A stretch of 64,000 nt of DNA from positions 17,341,381 through 17,405,380 of the forward strand of contig CM036221.1 of NCBI GenBank assembly GCA_020631735.1, given 5' to 3'. The notes beneath the pieces are model-generated. The model ran no database searches. It was not told where the DNA came from and worked only from the letters and a program-made list of their open reading frames with translations. This DNA comes from Saccharum officinarum (lineage: Eukaryota > Streptophyta > Magnoliopsida > Poales > Poaceae). This document shows positions 21,250 through 31,513 of the stretch, piece after piece (the first letter of the stretch is position 1; every line of letters begins with the position of its first letter). The translations under genes and the position numbers were made by a program.

Positions 21250-21957
21250 TTTTTGTACTAACGGCCATGCTAGCGCCCGTACGTCCAGACGGACATGCGT
21301 AATATGTGAACACATAACATTTGTATTCTTTTGTTAGTTTTGTGCTCCTTGGAACTCAATATAGCTAGGGGCTGGACCTGTGTAATATGTGAACACATAA
21401 CATTTGTATTTCGATGACATGTGAATGTGATGAATAAAATAATTTTTGATGGATAATGGGTTATGGCAGAAGCAAGTCGATTTGTGAGCGCATCCATCAG
21501 CTGGATTGTTTAGATGATGAATGTTTGTATATTAAATTGTGCTTCTGGTTTATATGATTAGATGAATGGTTGTATATTAAATGGTATTTCTGATGCATAG
21601 AACGATAAGATGAATGGTAGTATTTTAAATTGTATTTCTGGTGTATTTGGGTTTCCTGTTGGTGTTCAAGTCAGGAAAGATAATCCAGAATTCCTGTCGG
21701 TTTTGTTTTCCTGATGGCAAATTCCTGACGGTCAGCTGACAGGATTGACGTTTTCGCTGGTCAAGGCAAAACCGTCAGGAGCTGCCGTCAGGAATTATTT
21801 CCTGACGGCAGATCGTCAGGAGAAAATACTCTTTCCTGTCGACCTGTTTCTGTCGGCCTGTTCCTGACGGCTGCCCGTCAGGAATTGTACTCCTGACGGT
21901 TTTTCGGTCTTTCCTGACAGTTTTTGGCCGTCAGGAAAAACCTCTGATCTGGTAGTG
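21250..21957. mobile_element. CACTA-type transposon terminus (fragment)
   Basis: The right end is CTGATCTGGTAGTG, whose inverse CACTACCAGATC is a typical CACTA terminal inverted repeat. About 21660-21950 is packed with CCTGACGG and CCGTCAGGA motifs in both orientations, the subterminal repeats bound by CACTA transposases. 21500-21650 holds diverged direct repeats around TTGTATATTAAAT, and a 29-bp direct repeat occurs near 21299 and 21384. No matching left CACTA end was found, so this is probably a truncated copy. The exact left limit is uncertain. Confidence 0.75.
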
Positions 21958-22107
21958 TATTCCCATTTGTCTTTAGTTTGAGAAGCAATCGGTATTCCCA
22001 TTTGTTGTCTAAAATCTCTTTGCTAGATGCTCGAGGGATTGAGCAGGTGGATGTAAAAACACTTTGGATGGCATCTCTGTGGAGCCCTGAAGTAAAAAAA
22101 TATATAT

Positions 22108-22351
22108 GGGTGTGTTCACTTCGCGAAAAGTAGCTGAAAAGTTACTATAGCACTTTTCGTTGTTATTTGGTAAAATTTGTCCAACTATAGATTAATTAGA
22201 CTCAAAAGATTCGTTTCGAACTTTACAGACAAACTATGCAATTAGTTATCTTTTTTACCTACGTTTAATGCTCCATGCATGCGTCGAAAGATTTGATGTG
22301 ATGTGTGTAAGAGGAAATATTTTGGGTTGGGAGGGGGAAGTGAACGCGGCC
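22108..22351. mobile_element. GTGTTCAC-ended MITE
   Basis: The left end GGGTGTGTTCACTTCGCG pairs with the right end, inverse GGCCGCGTTCACTTCCCC. The core contains AGATTAATTAGACTCAAAAG and TTTAATGCTCCATGCATGC. A flanking TAT occurs on both sides. Confidence 0.8.
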
Positions 22352-23123
22352 TATATCAACATCCTTAACACACTTACACACCTCAATTTTCGCTGGCACA
22401 GTAGATTGGAGACAATTTCTCATAGTCACTGTTTGATGACTATAGGTCGACCGTTTACATGGCACAGAGAACAATCACGCTCCCAATTTTCGCAGTACAG
22501 ATGTACATCTAGAAAAAAGTACATATATCTTCTATATATGTGTAATCCATAACACAGAAATAGAGAACATGTTAATTTCACTGTTGTACTATTACCAGCA
22601 GTGCCTCTTTCTCTCTCTCTCTGCTTGTTCTGCTCATCGGCAGACCTACCTACACAGATTGTCCAGTGGAGAGAGCTACTTTACCAAAGAATAAAAGTAA
22701 AAAAATAAACTGCGCTTTTGAAAATAATTAAGGCCCTTGAGAGTTGATACTCAGTTTAACCAACGGCACTAAAAGCTGGGTTTGGTGGTGGAATCTGATT
22801 AGTGCGGAATATCTCTACTAGCAAATTAGTTTGGTGGTGGAATCTGATTAGATAAAATAATTGGCACGCGGTAAGGAAGGACGAGTGATGACACATCTAA
22901 ATCTCGATGCTAAAAAGCAAAAGTGTGTATCATAATCATTCAGACATATATATCTTATCATAGTTAGCTGTCTGGTAATTTGACACAACAAGCAAACCAA
23001 ATTAATGACCATTTTTCTTTAAATATTTAAACAAAAGCAGTAGAAAAAGGATCTGATACTAACCACCACTTAATTACATACAGCTCATGAGAGCATATAT
23101 ACTGCTCCCTCTGGGCAGCTTTC
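22352..23123. other. Intergenic, no gene seen
   Basis: Includes a short CT-rich stretch near 22608 and a partial local repeat of GGTGGTGGAATCTGATTAG (about 22781 and 22832). No coding signal. Confidence 0.5.
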
Positions 23124-23126
23124 TTA

Positions 23127-24193
23127 AGGCACTTCTAATGCAGAAATCATCATAGTTTCTATGGACATTAATTGTACTGCCACCTAAGCGTTTTCCTGAT
23201 GTGGCAAGATAGTTATTAAAGAGAGAGAGCAAAAATTATAGAAATCGGGTCTAAATTAGAAACCATGTTTACACGAGAACCAAGACATGAAGGGACGTGA
23301 TTGGTAGAGAATGGAGAGAGAATTTATATACTCCCTCCATACCCATAAAACAAGTCGTTTAGGACATGATTGTGCTTACCAAGGAGTCATTAATTATGAG
23401 GTATTTTTCCCTCCTTGCCCTTATTAAATAGAGCTGCGGGTGTTACCTGTACAACATCCTTTTTTAGCTGGAGTGGCGACGACTCTGCGGCCCGAGGTGC
23501 CGTCCACAGTTCGAGCGCTCCCAGCCTCACCTTATTTGAAGCCGTCGTCCATTTTGCATGGCGCAATTTTGCATGGCGCTGTGCTCAACGAGGTTGGGCG
23601 CGTGTGTTCGTGTTTTGGTCGTTGGCGCGCGCGTACAGGCTCGTTTGCTCCTCGTTTTTTTTTTTTTGCGTTTGCGCCGATTTGCTTGCGCGCGTGACTG
23701 CTGGCGCGTTTGCCTTTGAAATTTCGGCATTGCAGTGCCTTTGCCACTCACAGAGACCTGAGCTCCGGTCCCGCACGGAGACGCTGCTGTGCCAGTAACG
23801 CGACGGCGGCGGGCGGGCGTGCGTTCTGCTGGAGAAGACGAACAGCGTGTGGTGAACAGTTAGATGGCAGCGTCGATCGGCCTGCTGAGTTAACGCGAGC
23901 GCCGCACGGGTACTACGTCAAACAAAGTGCGATTAATGTGGAGCGGCGACTGGAACGGGAGCCGAAGCAAACGAGGGCAAACACGTCCAACTCGACGGTC
24001 CCCGGCCCAGAACGACTTGTTTCGTGAAAACACGTACCAAGCCTAGAACGACTTGTTTTATGGGTATGGAGGGAGTAATTAGATAAAAAATTTCTATAGA
24101 AACTATCCATTGAAACCGTGATTTTTATACGTAGTGTCTATAGAAATTAATAGATATAGAAACTACATATAATTTCTAATATTGGAAGTGCCC
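23127..24193. mobile_element. Tourist-like MITE interrupted by a Stowaway-type element
   Basis: The left end AGGCACTTCTAATGCAGAAAT and the right end, inverse GGGCACTTCCAATATTAGAAAT, are flanked by TTA at 23124-23126 and 24194-24196. Without the insert at 23331-24075 it would be about 320 bp. Short TTA duplications fit the PIF/Harbinger (Tourist) group. Confidence 0.78.
23331..24075. mobile_element. Stowaway-type element with GC-rich interior, nested in a MITE
   Basis: Terminal inverted repeats of about 28 bp begin CTCCCTCCATACCCATAAAA and are flanked by TA. The 745-bp length and GC-rich middle (about 23420-24030) parallel the element at 2148-3203. The overlapping frames on both strands lack recognisable domains. 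Confidence 0.8.
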
Positions 24194-24354
24194 TTAGACG
24201 TGCCCAGCAAATTCTCAGATACCAACGTGGCTCAATACCGGCACCACAGAGTTACGTACGTTTCATTGAATGCATGCATGCCGCCATGCAGGAAAGCTAG
24301 CTCAATCGTTACGTCTTCCTCGCAACCGCGAGCGCGCGTAGTGTCCATCTTAAG

Positions 24355-25240
24355 GTAGTTGAAATACTTGAAACATGCTTATGAAACACTTAAAAACACA
24401 CCTAAAACACACTTGAAAACCATTGCAACCATACACAACATCCGAATAAAACACATACAACATATGTGTGAAACATATGCAATATGCATCCGGAAAACAC
24501 AGATGAAACATATACCTCTAAAACATCTGAAACACTCGAAAACATACTCTTGCAACATGCCTCCGAAACAACTGCAACATATGCAACATGTGCAATATCC
24601 CCCGATCTATTTTTGCAACATACTTCTAAAACGCTTGAAACAAATTGAAACATACAATTGCAACATAGGGGGAGAAAGAGACAGAGCCTGGAGCGGGAGT
24701 GCCACGGCCACCGGATCTGCGGGCATTGGGGGCTCCCGGTGGGGGAGGACGCCAGTGTGGGGGGAGGGGCGCCGCCGAGGTAGGGGAGGACGCTGGGGTG
24801 GGGGAAGGAGCCGCCAGGGGTCGGGGAACATAGGGGAGGGGAGGTTGCGCCGGTCAATTCCGCCCACCGGGGGTCGGCGGCAATGGCCAACGATGGCTGC
24901 TCCGGAGCCTGGTCATCGCCAATGGTGGCAACGAGGACTACCACGACGGTCGACGGTGACGACCCGCGCGCTATCGCGGTGCGGCCACCGCTTCCACATC
25001 GAGTGCCGGGGTGGGGGAAGGGGCCGCTGGGGTGGGGAAGAAGGCCGCCGTGGTGGGGAGGAGGACGCCGGGGTGGGGGACGGAGGACGCCAGGGGTGGG
25101 GGAAGGAACCGCTGCCGGCCAGGAAGCAGCGATACCGCCTCGTCAGGTGTGGGCACGGGACACGAAAGGATAAGAATGGGGAGGGGCGCAAGCGCTGTGG
25201 GATGAGAGGTCGAGGCGTCCGTCCATCCGGGCGTCTGGTA
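24355..25240. mobile_element. Unclassified repeat element with GAAACA/GCAACAT core, copy B
   Basis: About 24355-24670 has the same degenerate GAAACA, GCAACAT and TTGAAAC core as copy A. A GC-rich half full of GGTGGGGGA-like runs follows, ending near GGCGTCCGTCCATCCGGGCG. A 316-residue frame spans it but follows repeats and is not supported as a gene. Confidence 0.55.
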
Positions 25241-25662
25241 TGTATCATTATCGTTGAATCTGTCCTCGATCTCACTGCTGTCATCGAATCAGTCCTCTAC
25301 AATGTGTAGCCACAGGATAAACACCTCAATAAAAGCGATATATGGGAGTGTTTCAATCGAGGGGGTGATATAGGAGTAGCATGTTGGCAAGACGGCAAGG
25401 AGAAAGCTGGTGGATCTCCTCCATGCATTCACCAACTGCTTGTATGTTGCTGGTCTGCTGGAGATGTGTGAAAACAAATTTCTTTCAGTATTTCAGTAAC
25501 AAAAAAGAGCACATTTTCCTTTCTGTTTCACCAAGTGGGAGAGAGAAACAATTGATGAGGCAAATACTAATCCAGGTCGCATCTAGCAGGCTTAACAGTG
25601 CATGGAAGCATCCTGAAGACGAATTAAGTTCTTATTCGGTGCAGATCACGCATAAAAATGCT
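25241..25662. other. Intergenic, no gene seen
   Basis: No supported coding frame or mobile element boundary. Confidence 0.45.
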
Positions 25663-25693
25663 GTAATCTTCTCCATGAGGAAATTGAACCTTG

Positions 25694-25934
25694 GGCCTCG
25701 TTTAGATCGTGAAAAGTTAGAATTTTTCTAACTGTAGCACTTTCGTTTGTATTTGACAATTAATGTCTAATCATGGACTAATTAGGCTCAAAAGATTTGT
25801 CTCGTGATTTATAACTAAACTGTGCAATTAGTTATTTTTTTATCTATATTTAATGCTTCATGCATGCGTACAAAGATTAATGCGATGGAGAGAGAGTAAA
25901 AAATTTGGAATTTGGAGTGTATCTAAACAAGGCC
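25694..25934. mobile_element. MITE with GGCCTCGTTTAGAT ends and TTG target duplication
   Basis: Terminal inverted repeats are GGCCTCGTTTAGAT and the inverse of GGCCTTGTTTAGAT. TTG flanks both sides (25691-25693 and 25935-25937). The intact target with one TTG is present in tandem unit 2 near 27677. Length 241 bp. Confidence 0.92.
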
Positions 25935-26021
25935 TTGCTTTCCAAGAGCTAAATATCAGCGTCAAATGTTGGGTAAAATGGGACAGAAAAGTCTGGGATG
26001 AAATGGTACGTCGTATGTTGA

Positions 26022-26364
26022 GGTGGTGTTTAGTTCGTGGGGCGAAAATTTTTGGGTATCACATCGGATGTGTCGGAAGGACGTCAGGAGAGGTTTTCGG
26101 ATACTAGTAAAAAAAATAAATTACAGAACCTGTCAAGAAACTGCGAGACGAATCTAATAATACTAATTAATTCATCATTAGCACATGTTGATTACTGTAG
26201 CACTTAAGTCTTTTCATGGACTAATTAGGCTTAAAAGATTCGTCTCGCGATTTCCCCGAGAACTGTGCAATTAGTTTTTTTGTCTACATTTAGTACTCTA
26301 TGTATGTGTCCAAACGCTCGATGTTACTGTAGAACCAAAAAAATTTTGGGAACTAAACACCCCC
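26022..26364. mobile_element. MITE with GGTGTTTAGTTC ends and TGA target duplication
   Basis: The left end GGTGGTGTTTAGTTC and the right end, inverse GGGGGTGTTTAGTTCCC, are flanked by TGA at 26019-26021 and 26365-26367. Tandem unit 2 lacks the element at about 27763. At 343 bp it is longer than its relatives and resembles the MITE at 1702-1974. Confidence 0.9.
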
Positions 26365-26367
26365 TGA

Positions 26368-27531
26368 ATTTACGTTGAGGGCCAAACGTCATAAAGTACC
26401 CAAGGACAGATGCTGTCGCTTAGACATCATATTCATGAATGACAATCCCAATGCAATCAAAATGGAAATCGAAATCGGTCCCGGAATCAATAAATGCGGT
26501 TTCAGCATAATAATTTCCACTAGATCCATCGAGCAACTTGCAAGACACTGATGCAAATCTAATGTGTTGCTCAGGTTGCTCCACGTTAGTTCAAATCATT
26601 CTAAATAGATATCTATGTAGCTAGCTAGCTAGCTAGCTAGCTGGACTGGTCGATCGATGTAAAGTTAAGCATGCAGTTACACGTTGTAGAAGCGTATCAG
26701 GTGCCTTCCACACCACTACCTAGGAGACTTGACTACCTGTTGTTGTTGGTCTGTATCTCTAACATCTCTCACATCTCTCAGTACTGAAGTTGCTCATAAG
26801 TATGAACCGTATAAGAAAATATACAAGAACTTCGTCCAGTGTGACCCACCAAAGAAAACCCGGCCTGTGTAATCCACCAACTTTTGACATAACAATGCAT
26901 CCTTGTTAGCCTTTTTTTAAGATACTCCAAAAGAACAAAACTAAAAAAGAATGCAAAAATACATGAGCTTTTGGGTGCCATGTTCTTTGGATATTGCAGG
27001 GTCCAAAATGCCCAAAAACTGAGTAAACCATTTGGATGTTACAAAGGAAAAGGCACAGATTCAGGATCAGAGAGAAGAAAATAGGAAAGACTTGTGTCAG
27101 CTTTGGCCCTGAAGGTTGAAGTTCCTAATAATACCCAATTCGGTAACTATTTCAAATAAGCCATTTATTTTGTTTCAAACAAACCCTTATTATATTATAT
27201 TAGCATGTTGGGTTATCAGTGGTGCGTTTGACTGTTTCCTACTCAGATTGTCATAAAGGAACAGTACATATGTAACTGTACATCTTTGTGAAAACTGACC
27301 ATTTGTACGCGCATGCATATTGATACTAAGCTTGTTACTGAGCATTATATGTTCTCTCTATATATAATCATATACATAACATGCATACATCATGCATAAA
27401 AGCATTTATAACTAAAACAGTCTCTCACATATTTCCATCACACAGGGTAATATCAAATATACAATAATCAAACCAATTCCATATGGACGACACCAATACT
27501 ATCAGATCTTCATCACAGGCTCAGGTACTAG
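26368..27531. other. Non-coding remainder of duplication B unit 1 and spacer
   Basis: Contains a GCTA tetranucleotide run near 26616-26642. The stretch 27236-27531 between the duplicated units shows nothing recognisable apart from the C-terminal end of the next ORF. Confidence 0.45.
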
Positions 27532-27954
27532 CTATCCAAGAAATCGTTTCTTCATCTCTGTGATGTACTTTTCAGACCTCTTGTTGATGTCTTCCACAGA
27601 AACTACACTCCTAGGCCTGCTGGGGTTCTCAATCTTCTTCCAGCCTGTAATCTTCTCCATGAGGAAATTGAACCTTGCTTTCCAAGAGCTAAATATCAGC
27701 GTCAAATGTGGGTAAAATGGGACATGTAAGTCTGGGATGAAATGGTACGTACGTATGTTGAGCTTACGTTGAGGGCCAAACGTCATAAAGTACCCAGGGA
27801 TTGATGCTGTCGCTGAGACATCATATTCATGAATGACAATCCCAATTAATGCAATCAAAATGGAAATCAAAATTGGTCCCGGAATCAATAAATGTGGTTT
27901 TTGCATAATAATTTCCACTTGATCCATCGAGCAACTTGCAAGACACTGATGCAA
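27532..27954 (-). CDS. Uncharacterised 140-aa protein (possible host gene)
   Basis: A minus-strand frame with a hydrophobic segment at about residues 21-42 that could be a membrane anchor. An aromatic-rich middle follows, then a charged C-terminus with VEDINKRSEKYITEMKKRF, faintly like the DUF761 C-terminal motif. I do not recognise the family with confidence. Most of the frame is duplicated in unit 1 (25663-27235), where MITEs, a 4-base difference and a TAA break it. Either unit 2 is the surviving functional copy or the frame is open by chance. A Tekay-like LTR begins about 635 bp upstream of the ATG and could affect expression. There is no clear TATA box. Confidence 0.35.
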   Translation of the reverse strand: MHQCLASCSMDQVEIIMQKPHLLIPGPILISILIALIGIVIHEYDVSATASIPGYFMTFGPQRKLNIRTYHFIPDLHVPFYPHLTLIFSSWKARFNFLMEKITGWKKIENPSRPRSVVSVEDINKRSEKYITEMKKRFLG

Positions 27955-28588
27955 ATATAATGTGTTGCTCAGGTTGCTCCACGTTAGTTCAAATCATTCT
28001 AAATAGATATCTATGTAGCTAGCTCGCTAGCTGGACTGGTCGATCGATGCAAAGTTAAGCATGCAGTTACACGTTGTAGAAGTGCATCAGGTGCCTTCCA
28101 CACCACTACCTGGGAGACTTGTCTACCTGTTGTTGTTGGTCTGTATCTCAAACATCTCCCAGTACTGAAGTTGCTCATATGTATGAATGAACCGTATAAG
28201 CAAATATAGAAGAACTTCATCCAGTGTAACCCACCAAAGAAAACCCTGTGTAACCCCGAACTTTTGACATAACAATGCATCCTTATTAGCCTTTTTTTAA
28301 GATACTCCAAAAGAACAAAACTAAAAAGAATGCAAAAATACATGAGCTTTTGGGTGCCATGTTCTTTGGAAACTACATGGTCCAAAATGCCCAAAAACTG
28401 AGTAAACCATTTGGATGTTACAAAGGAAGAGGCACAGATTCAGGAGCAGAGAGAAGAAAACAGGAAAGACTTGTGTCAGCTTTCGCCCTGAAGGCTGAAG
28501 TTCCCAATACCCAATTCGGTAAGTGTAATTCTAAAAAAATTATTTCTTTTGTTTCAAACAGGCATGTTTGGCTAGCAGCGGTGCATTT
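27646..28588. repeat. Tandem duplication B, unit 2 (MITE-free)
   Basis: Copy of 25663-27235 without its two MITEs. It is truncated on the right by the Tekay-like LTR at 28589. The break falls in GGTGCATTTT, where unit 1 reads GGTGCGTTTGAC. Confidence 0.9.
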
Positions 28589-31440
28589 TGTCACACCCAT
28601 TTTTAAGGACAAAAATAGGATGCATAAAAGACTCATGTGCGCCCCAGGAAACAGTCGCACACATAAGTTGACAAATTACAAAGTATCATCACAGTGCTTA
28701 TTACATAACGAATAAGTATTTAAGACATAGTCTTGAACGATAGGTAATAATAACTATTAGTAATTCTTCAGCGGAAACTCCACACAGGGACACGGTTGAC
28801 TGGTTGACACCAAGACTAGTACTCATTCCGATAATCTTCCTCTATATCTTCATCTGTTATGGTGAAAATAGCAAGAGTGAGTCCATGTCGAACTCAACAA
28901 ATATAACACAGGGTTCATGAGGCTCAAAAAGGCTAGACATTGTTTAACTGCATTTAGCTTTTAATCATATATTAGCAATTGAGTAGCATCAAGATAAACC
29001 ACTTCTCATTAAAGAACCAATGATCAATTGTAATAAAGATAATGAATAGCATTAACATGAGCAAATAATAATTAACAATAATTAAGCATGATATAACAGT
29101 TATGATCAACTATTCCATAAGAATCCCCAAGGCCGCTCGTATCCGTGAGCACGGCTAGTATACCAGTTTTTTAACTCTGCGCAGAGGTGTACACTTTCAC
29201 TGTGAGTCATGATTTCCAAATGAGTGGGGAGATCAAGCCCAAACATCCGAGAACCATATAAAGCCACTCAAAAGTTCGTCTAACAAGTTAGGGCCATTAG
29301 ATTCACTCGGCAGGCAGATGTAGAACCCCCCTTCCCTGTGGCACAACAACCGCAGTCTATACACACTAGGCCAGGGGCTCGCACTACACCCAACGTGGCA
29401 AGCCATTCTTACGCCATTTAAGGTAACCTCTAACAAGCTAGAAAAGGTCTCTTGAACAACTAAAGCCAGAGCCATATAGCCCTCACAGCTGTACTGTATA
29501 TCCCGGTTATCACTTACAGATAAGTCCTTATGGAGAGAAACCAGAGCATCAAAATAATACACATGCTCTAGCCCCCTTTTAACAGTAATAAAATCATCTT
29601 AATAGTTGATTGCTTAATCCATTAATCAAATTACAAGATCATTATTCTTGGTTTAAGCACTAGCAGTAGCTACCCATATGCATTCCAAGGTTGACAAGGA
29701 ATCAAGATAACAATCACTAAGTTATAATCTCTAAGGTTGTCAAGGTAAGCACATGCATATGTATGACAATTTAATGTATAGGTAACAAGGATAGTCCTGT
29801 GTTATACTTGCCTTGATCAAAGCTTCCCAAGTGATACTGCTGACTTGGCTCAAAGTAATACTCCTGATCGTCCAGATACGGCTCACCTTCTATACTCGAT
29901 CATCAATCAACAACACACATGCATCCAATCAAACAAACACGAAGCAAACAAAGAGATACAATTAGAACAGTACACCAACAGTAGCAGAACAGTAATAAAA
30001 GTTTATAAAACTCTTCTACACGTTTCTACGATCACACAGACGTAAAAGATCACCAAATTCGGAGTTAAAACGTGAAAGTTATGAATTTTCTAAGATTTCC
30101 TATAGATAAATAAATACTTAATTATAAACTCGAAAAATAAATTATTAAAACTAACTGTACAACTACACTAACATGTAGAGCTCGCAAATACGAACCTAAC
30201 GCAACTTGAACGGATCAAATCGGAGTTAAAACGAAGATTTTATGACCAAAACAATCCTAGTGGCAAAACTGTAAATACCTGAAAACGTATTTTTGACTTA
30301 TCCGGGAGAAAATACGCTTTCAAAACACGAAAACGGATTCAGGATATTGCGCTAAGGACCGCGGGTTGATTACTAAAAAGCTGAGGGTCTCTTTAACAAA
30401 TTTACCCGTGAAGGGGTAAGTTCTAATCTGGGCCGTTGATCTCGATTTGGACGGCTCGTGTTCATCATCAAGTCTACAGTGAAGAACCCGACCCTTCTTC
30501 CTCGGTTCCGGCCGGCGGTCACCATGGCCGGCCACCCGAGCTCACCGGAAAAACTCGGCTTTCCCGTTCCCGACCACCAATCAACCCGCAACCAACACCA
30601 ATCGAAAGAGGAGGTAAACCCGAACTCATCTAGGCGGTTTAGGAGCACTACGACGACCCGAGTAGAGAACACGGCTCGGGGATGAATGGCGGCGCCATTG
30701 TTGGCCACGGTGAGCTCCAAACCCGCGATTCAAAGCACAAAAACTCAAAAGAAGAGCATTGGGAGGGAGAGGAGAAGATGACAAACTCACCCAAGCGAAG
30801 AAATCGGCCTTGAATCCACCCTAGAACCCCCTAGCCGACCGTCCGCCCGCCTCTACCAACTTGAAGCCCTAGAACTCGATTTCACGTGGTGGAACTCGCG
30901 GTTTAGATGAAAAACGGAAAGAGGAGGGTCACGGCTTCTTATTTATAGCTCCACAGCAACGTATTCGAGTAGAAAATCCCGAGCAAATTGGCAAGAATCG
31001 GTGGCGGCAACACTTGAGTCCGGCTCGGTCACGACGCGATGAAGAAGATGCGTCTGACATGCGGCCCCCACCCGTCAGCGACCAAGGAGAGAAGGCGCGC
31101 GGCTGCTGGCTCGGCCGAACTGGGCTGGCTCGGCTGCTGGCCGGCCCACGCGGTCGCAGGCGCGGAGGAGAATTCGGGCCGTCAGTCAGCTGGGCTGCCG
31201 GGCCAATCAGGTAAGAAGGTAAGTTGTCTTTTTTTTTCTTTTGTTTCTTTTCTTTTCTAATTTTCCAAACACATTTTCAAATCAAATTTTCCTAAACCAA
31301 ATCAAATAAAACAAATATATCCACACCACAAAATAAAATAAATGCAACAGCATGAATGCAACACCAAATAGTTTTCAAAATTTTAATTCCCTTTCTCTAA
31401 ATTATTTAAAATTTAATACTCCTAAAATTTGGGTGTTACA
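28589..31440 (-). repeat. 3' LTR of a second Tekay-like element (divergent middle)
   Basis: 2852 bp with TG/CA ends (TGTCACACCC to GGGTGTTACA). The first 1.87 kb and last 0.2 kb are almost identical to the LTRs of the 9293-21040 element. About 30470-31250 is strongly diverged and differs in length at many places. A minus-strand TATA (GAGCTATAAATAAG) lies at about 30939-30952 in this divergent part. The partner 5' LTR is not in the window. Confidence 0.93.
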
Positions 31441-31460
31441 AATTCTACCCCCTTAAAAGA
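31441..31460 (-). promoter_or_regulatory. Polypurine tract of the second Tekay-like element
   Basis: The minus strand reads AAGGGGGTAGAATT directly before the LTR, one G shorter than in the first element. Confidence 0.7.
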
Positions 31461-31513
31461 ATCTCGTCCTCGAGATTGAACTGCTTACTCAAACAACTGC
31501 GGATATGATTTCC

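Larger units (their letters stand above)
25663..27235. repeat. Tandem duplication B, unit 1 (two MITEs inserted)
   Basis: The sequence from CTGTAATCTTCTCCATGAGG onward is repeated at 27646-28588. Unit 1 contains MITEs at 25694-25934 and 26022-26364 that unit 2 lacks. Unit 1 also carries a 4-base difference and a TAA that disrupt the frame corresponding to the 140-residue ORF of unit 2. Confidence 0.9.

Noticed and set aside
24359..25309. 316-aa plus-strand frame
   Set aside because: It follows GAAACA-type repeats and GC-rich low-complexity sequence, and has no family likeness.
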